Shown one piece after another: positions 63,150 through 64,000 of a DNA stretch of 64,000 bases. A model generated the notes under the pieces. It was not told the origin of the DNA and made no database searches. It worked only from the letters and a program-made list of their open reading frames with translations. Position numbers and translations under genes: made by a program. Source of the stretch: CAYMCO01 sp964388955 (GTDB taxonomy: Bacteria > Chloroflexota > Anaerolineae > Anaerolineales > E44-bin32). Where the stretch lies: contig CAYMCO010000009.1 of assembly GCA_964388955.1 (NCBI GenBank), positions 78,204 to 142,203 on the forward strand. The letters run 5' to 3'. Within the stretch, counting starts at the first letter, position 1, and each line of letters begins with the position of its first letter.

Positions 63150-63207
63150 GATTGTTGCTGTGGGGATCCTTCCTCGCAGCAATCGATGCCAATAGCTTCA
63201 AGACACG

Positions 63208-63340
63208 TTCTTCCTCGCCCTGAGCCCAGGGAAGCATGAGCCCGGATTTCACAGTGAGGGACGGACGATGCGGGGGGCGAAGCTCACATCCGTTCAAAGG
63301 ATATACCTTCACGAATTCGGGGGCAACCCAACGGAGGAGC
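63208..63340. repeat. GAATTGCTCAAT element, copy 4
   Basis: Similar to copies 1-3 except that the GAATTGCTCAAT part has changed. On the minus strand it would read APEFVKVYPLNGC. Confidence 0.6.
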
Positions 63341-63348
63341 TGGGTGTG

Positions 63349-63586
63349 TTCCATTTCAGGGGGCGCGGCTGCTCGAGAGTGAATGTACGGCGCTCCTCTC
63401 GATGCACCTCGTGGTTTCACCACTCGGCACTCGAGATACGCCTCCCCACAGTCGGAAGGTGCGAAGCAGGCCGCATCTCGAGCAGCGGCGAGCGGAGCGA
63501 GGCGTGTATCGAGAGGCCTGGCCTGTGTTGTTGACAGGGTGCGGCAGGTGCGGGTCTGCCGTGTCAGATCGCCCCTCAGGATGGAA
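63349..63586. repeat. 238-bp MITE-like repeat, copy 3
   Basis: It has the same ends and length as the copies at 18145 and 31548. Confidence 0.8.
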
Positions 63587-63765
63587 CGCACCTGGGGGGC
63601 TGAGCATCTGCCGGTGCTTCAGCAGAGGGTGAAGGGGGTGGCTTCTCAGAAACCATGACGAATCTGGTCCTCAACCGCCATACGTGAGCCTTGAGTCTGC
63701 ACCACGGAGGGCATGGCACACGCCAGGGCGCCATACGGAAGGGAGGATCCTGGGTAAGAAGAAAC

Positions 63766-63798
63766 GGACCCGCATGCTCCTCCGGAGGAGGCGGGTCC
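63766..63798 (-). terminator. Terminator of tRNA-Gln
   Basis: GGACCCGC and GCGGGTCC pair around an inner CTCCTCCGGAGGAG palindrome; on the minus strand GTTTCTTCTT follows, just downstream of the tRNA. Confidence 0.75.
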
Positions 63799-63810
63799 CG
63801 GCGCACCAGG

Positions 63811-63881
63811 CTGGGGGTCGAGGATTCGAACCTCGGCTTACGGATCCAGAGTCCGCTGTCCTACCACTAGACGAACCCCCA
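63811..63881 (-). tRNA. tRNA-Gln (anticodon CUG)
   Basis: On the minus strand the acceptor arms TGGGGGT and ACCCCCA pair, the anticodon loop is CT-CTG-GA on a CGGA/TCCG stem, and the T arm reads GAGGTTCGAATCCTC. The CCA end is not encoded. It lies 224 bases right of the last MITE-like copy and about 700 bases right of the island genes. Confidence 0.93.
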
Positions 63882-64000
63882 GCGACGGGGAGATTTTACC
63901 ATACCGGCCGATGGACGTCTAATCGGGATCGTTCCTGCCTTGGCGATGCGGCTTCGGGCCGCAGCTGAAGAGAGGCCGGCAGGGGGGAGGGGAGCAGGGG
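63882..64000. other. Sequence upstream of the tRNA gene to the window end
   Basis: AATCTCCCCGTCGC-like sequence precedes the tRNA on the minus strand. GGTAAAAT could be its -10. I see nothing else. Confidence 0.3.

Overview
The window looks like high-GC chromosome of a Chloroflexota bacterium, most likely Anaerolineae-like. This is inferred from gene content and style, not from a marker search: an rpsF-ssb-rpsR cluster with an acidic N-terminal extension on S18, secG next to a frameshifted prfB, a membrane-anchored YvcK, proline/threonine-rich linkers in exported proteins, and C-rich/G-rich intergenic hairpins. Several genes have clear sigma-70-type promoters (yvcK, rpsF, rel, secG, a small conserved gene at 31.9 kb, higBA), and at least two transcripts look leaderless.

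Layout. 1-7.6 kb (+): two polytopic membrane proteins, a MoxR ATPase/DUF58 pair, a membrane-fused spermidine-synthase-like protein and a DUF1461 protein. 7.8-10.4 kb (+): yvcK and pgk. 10.5-17.6 kb (-): a phosphohexomutase, TatD, a polyprenyl diphosphate synthase, an RsbV/RsbW/RsbU partner-switching module and upp. 17.6-18.6 kb: non-coding, with two MITE-like repeats. 18.7-25.2 kb (+): rpsF, ssb, rpsR, a PpiC-type foldase, rel and moeA. 25.5-31.0 kb (-): an S1-domain protein, an oligopeptide-binding protein, secG, prfB, ftsY and ogt. 31.5-34.4 kb: a third repeat copy, a small conserved protein, a membrane protein, and a MoaD-like protein next to a BNR-repeat protein.

35.5-63.1 kb is an accessory island, visibly more AT-rich up to about 51 kb. 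It carries a PIN nuclease/AAA ATPase pair, a four-gene HipA-like kinase operon, an Ntn-hydrolase-like protein, an HExxH protease, a DUF4365-like nuclease candidate, a membrane protein with a tiny proline-rich partner, a HigB/HigA-ImmA toxin-antitoxin operon, and then single unrelated genes: a TolB-like lipoprotein, a serine hydrolase, two methyltransferases, a probable selenoprotein with in-frame UGA, a DUF4304-like protein and small unknowns. From about 41 kb nearly all genes lie on the minus strand and are separated by related non-coding repeats. These have the layout of integron attC sites: RYYYAAC box, then an L'' arm with an extra base (CAGCGGaCCGGGG), then an L' arm (CCCCGGCCGCTG), then a GTTRRRY box just before the next start codon. 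Three separators are longer and contain the same ORF-less unit with a conserved hairpin. My main hypothesis is an integrase-less chromosomal cassette array (or the distal part of one), read from right to left. The right edge holds a third full copy of the 238-bp repeat and a tRNA-Gln(CUG) gene. No integrase, transposase or CRISPR array is visible in the window.
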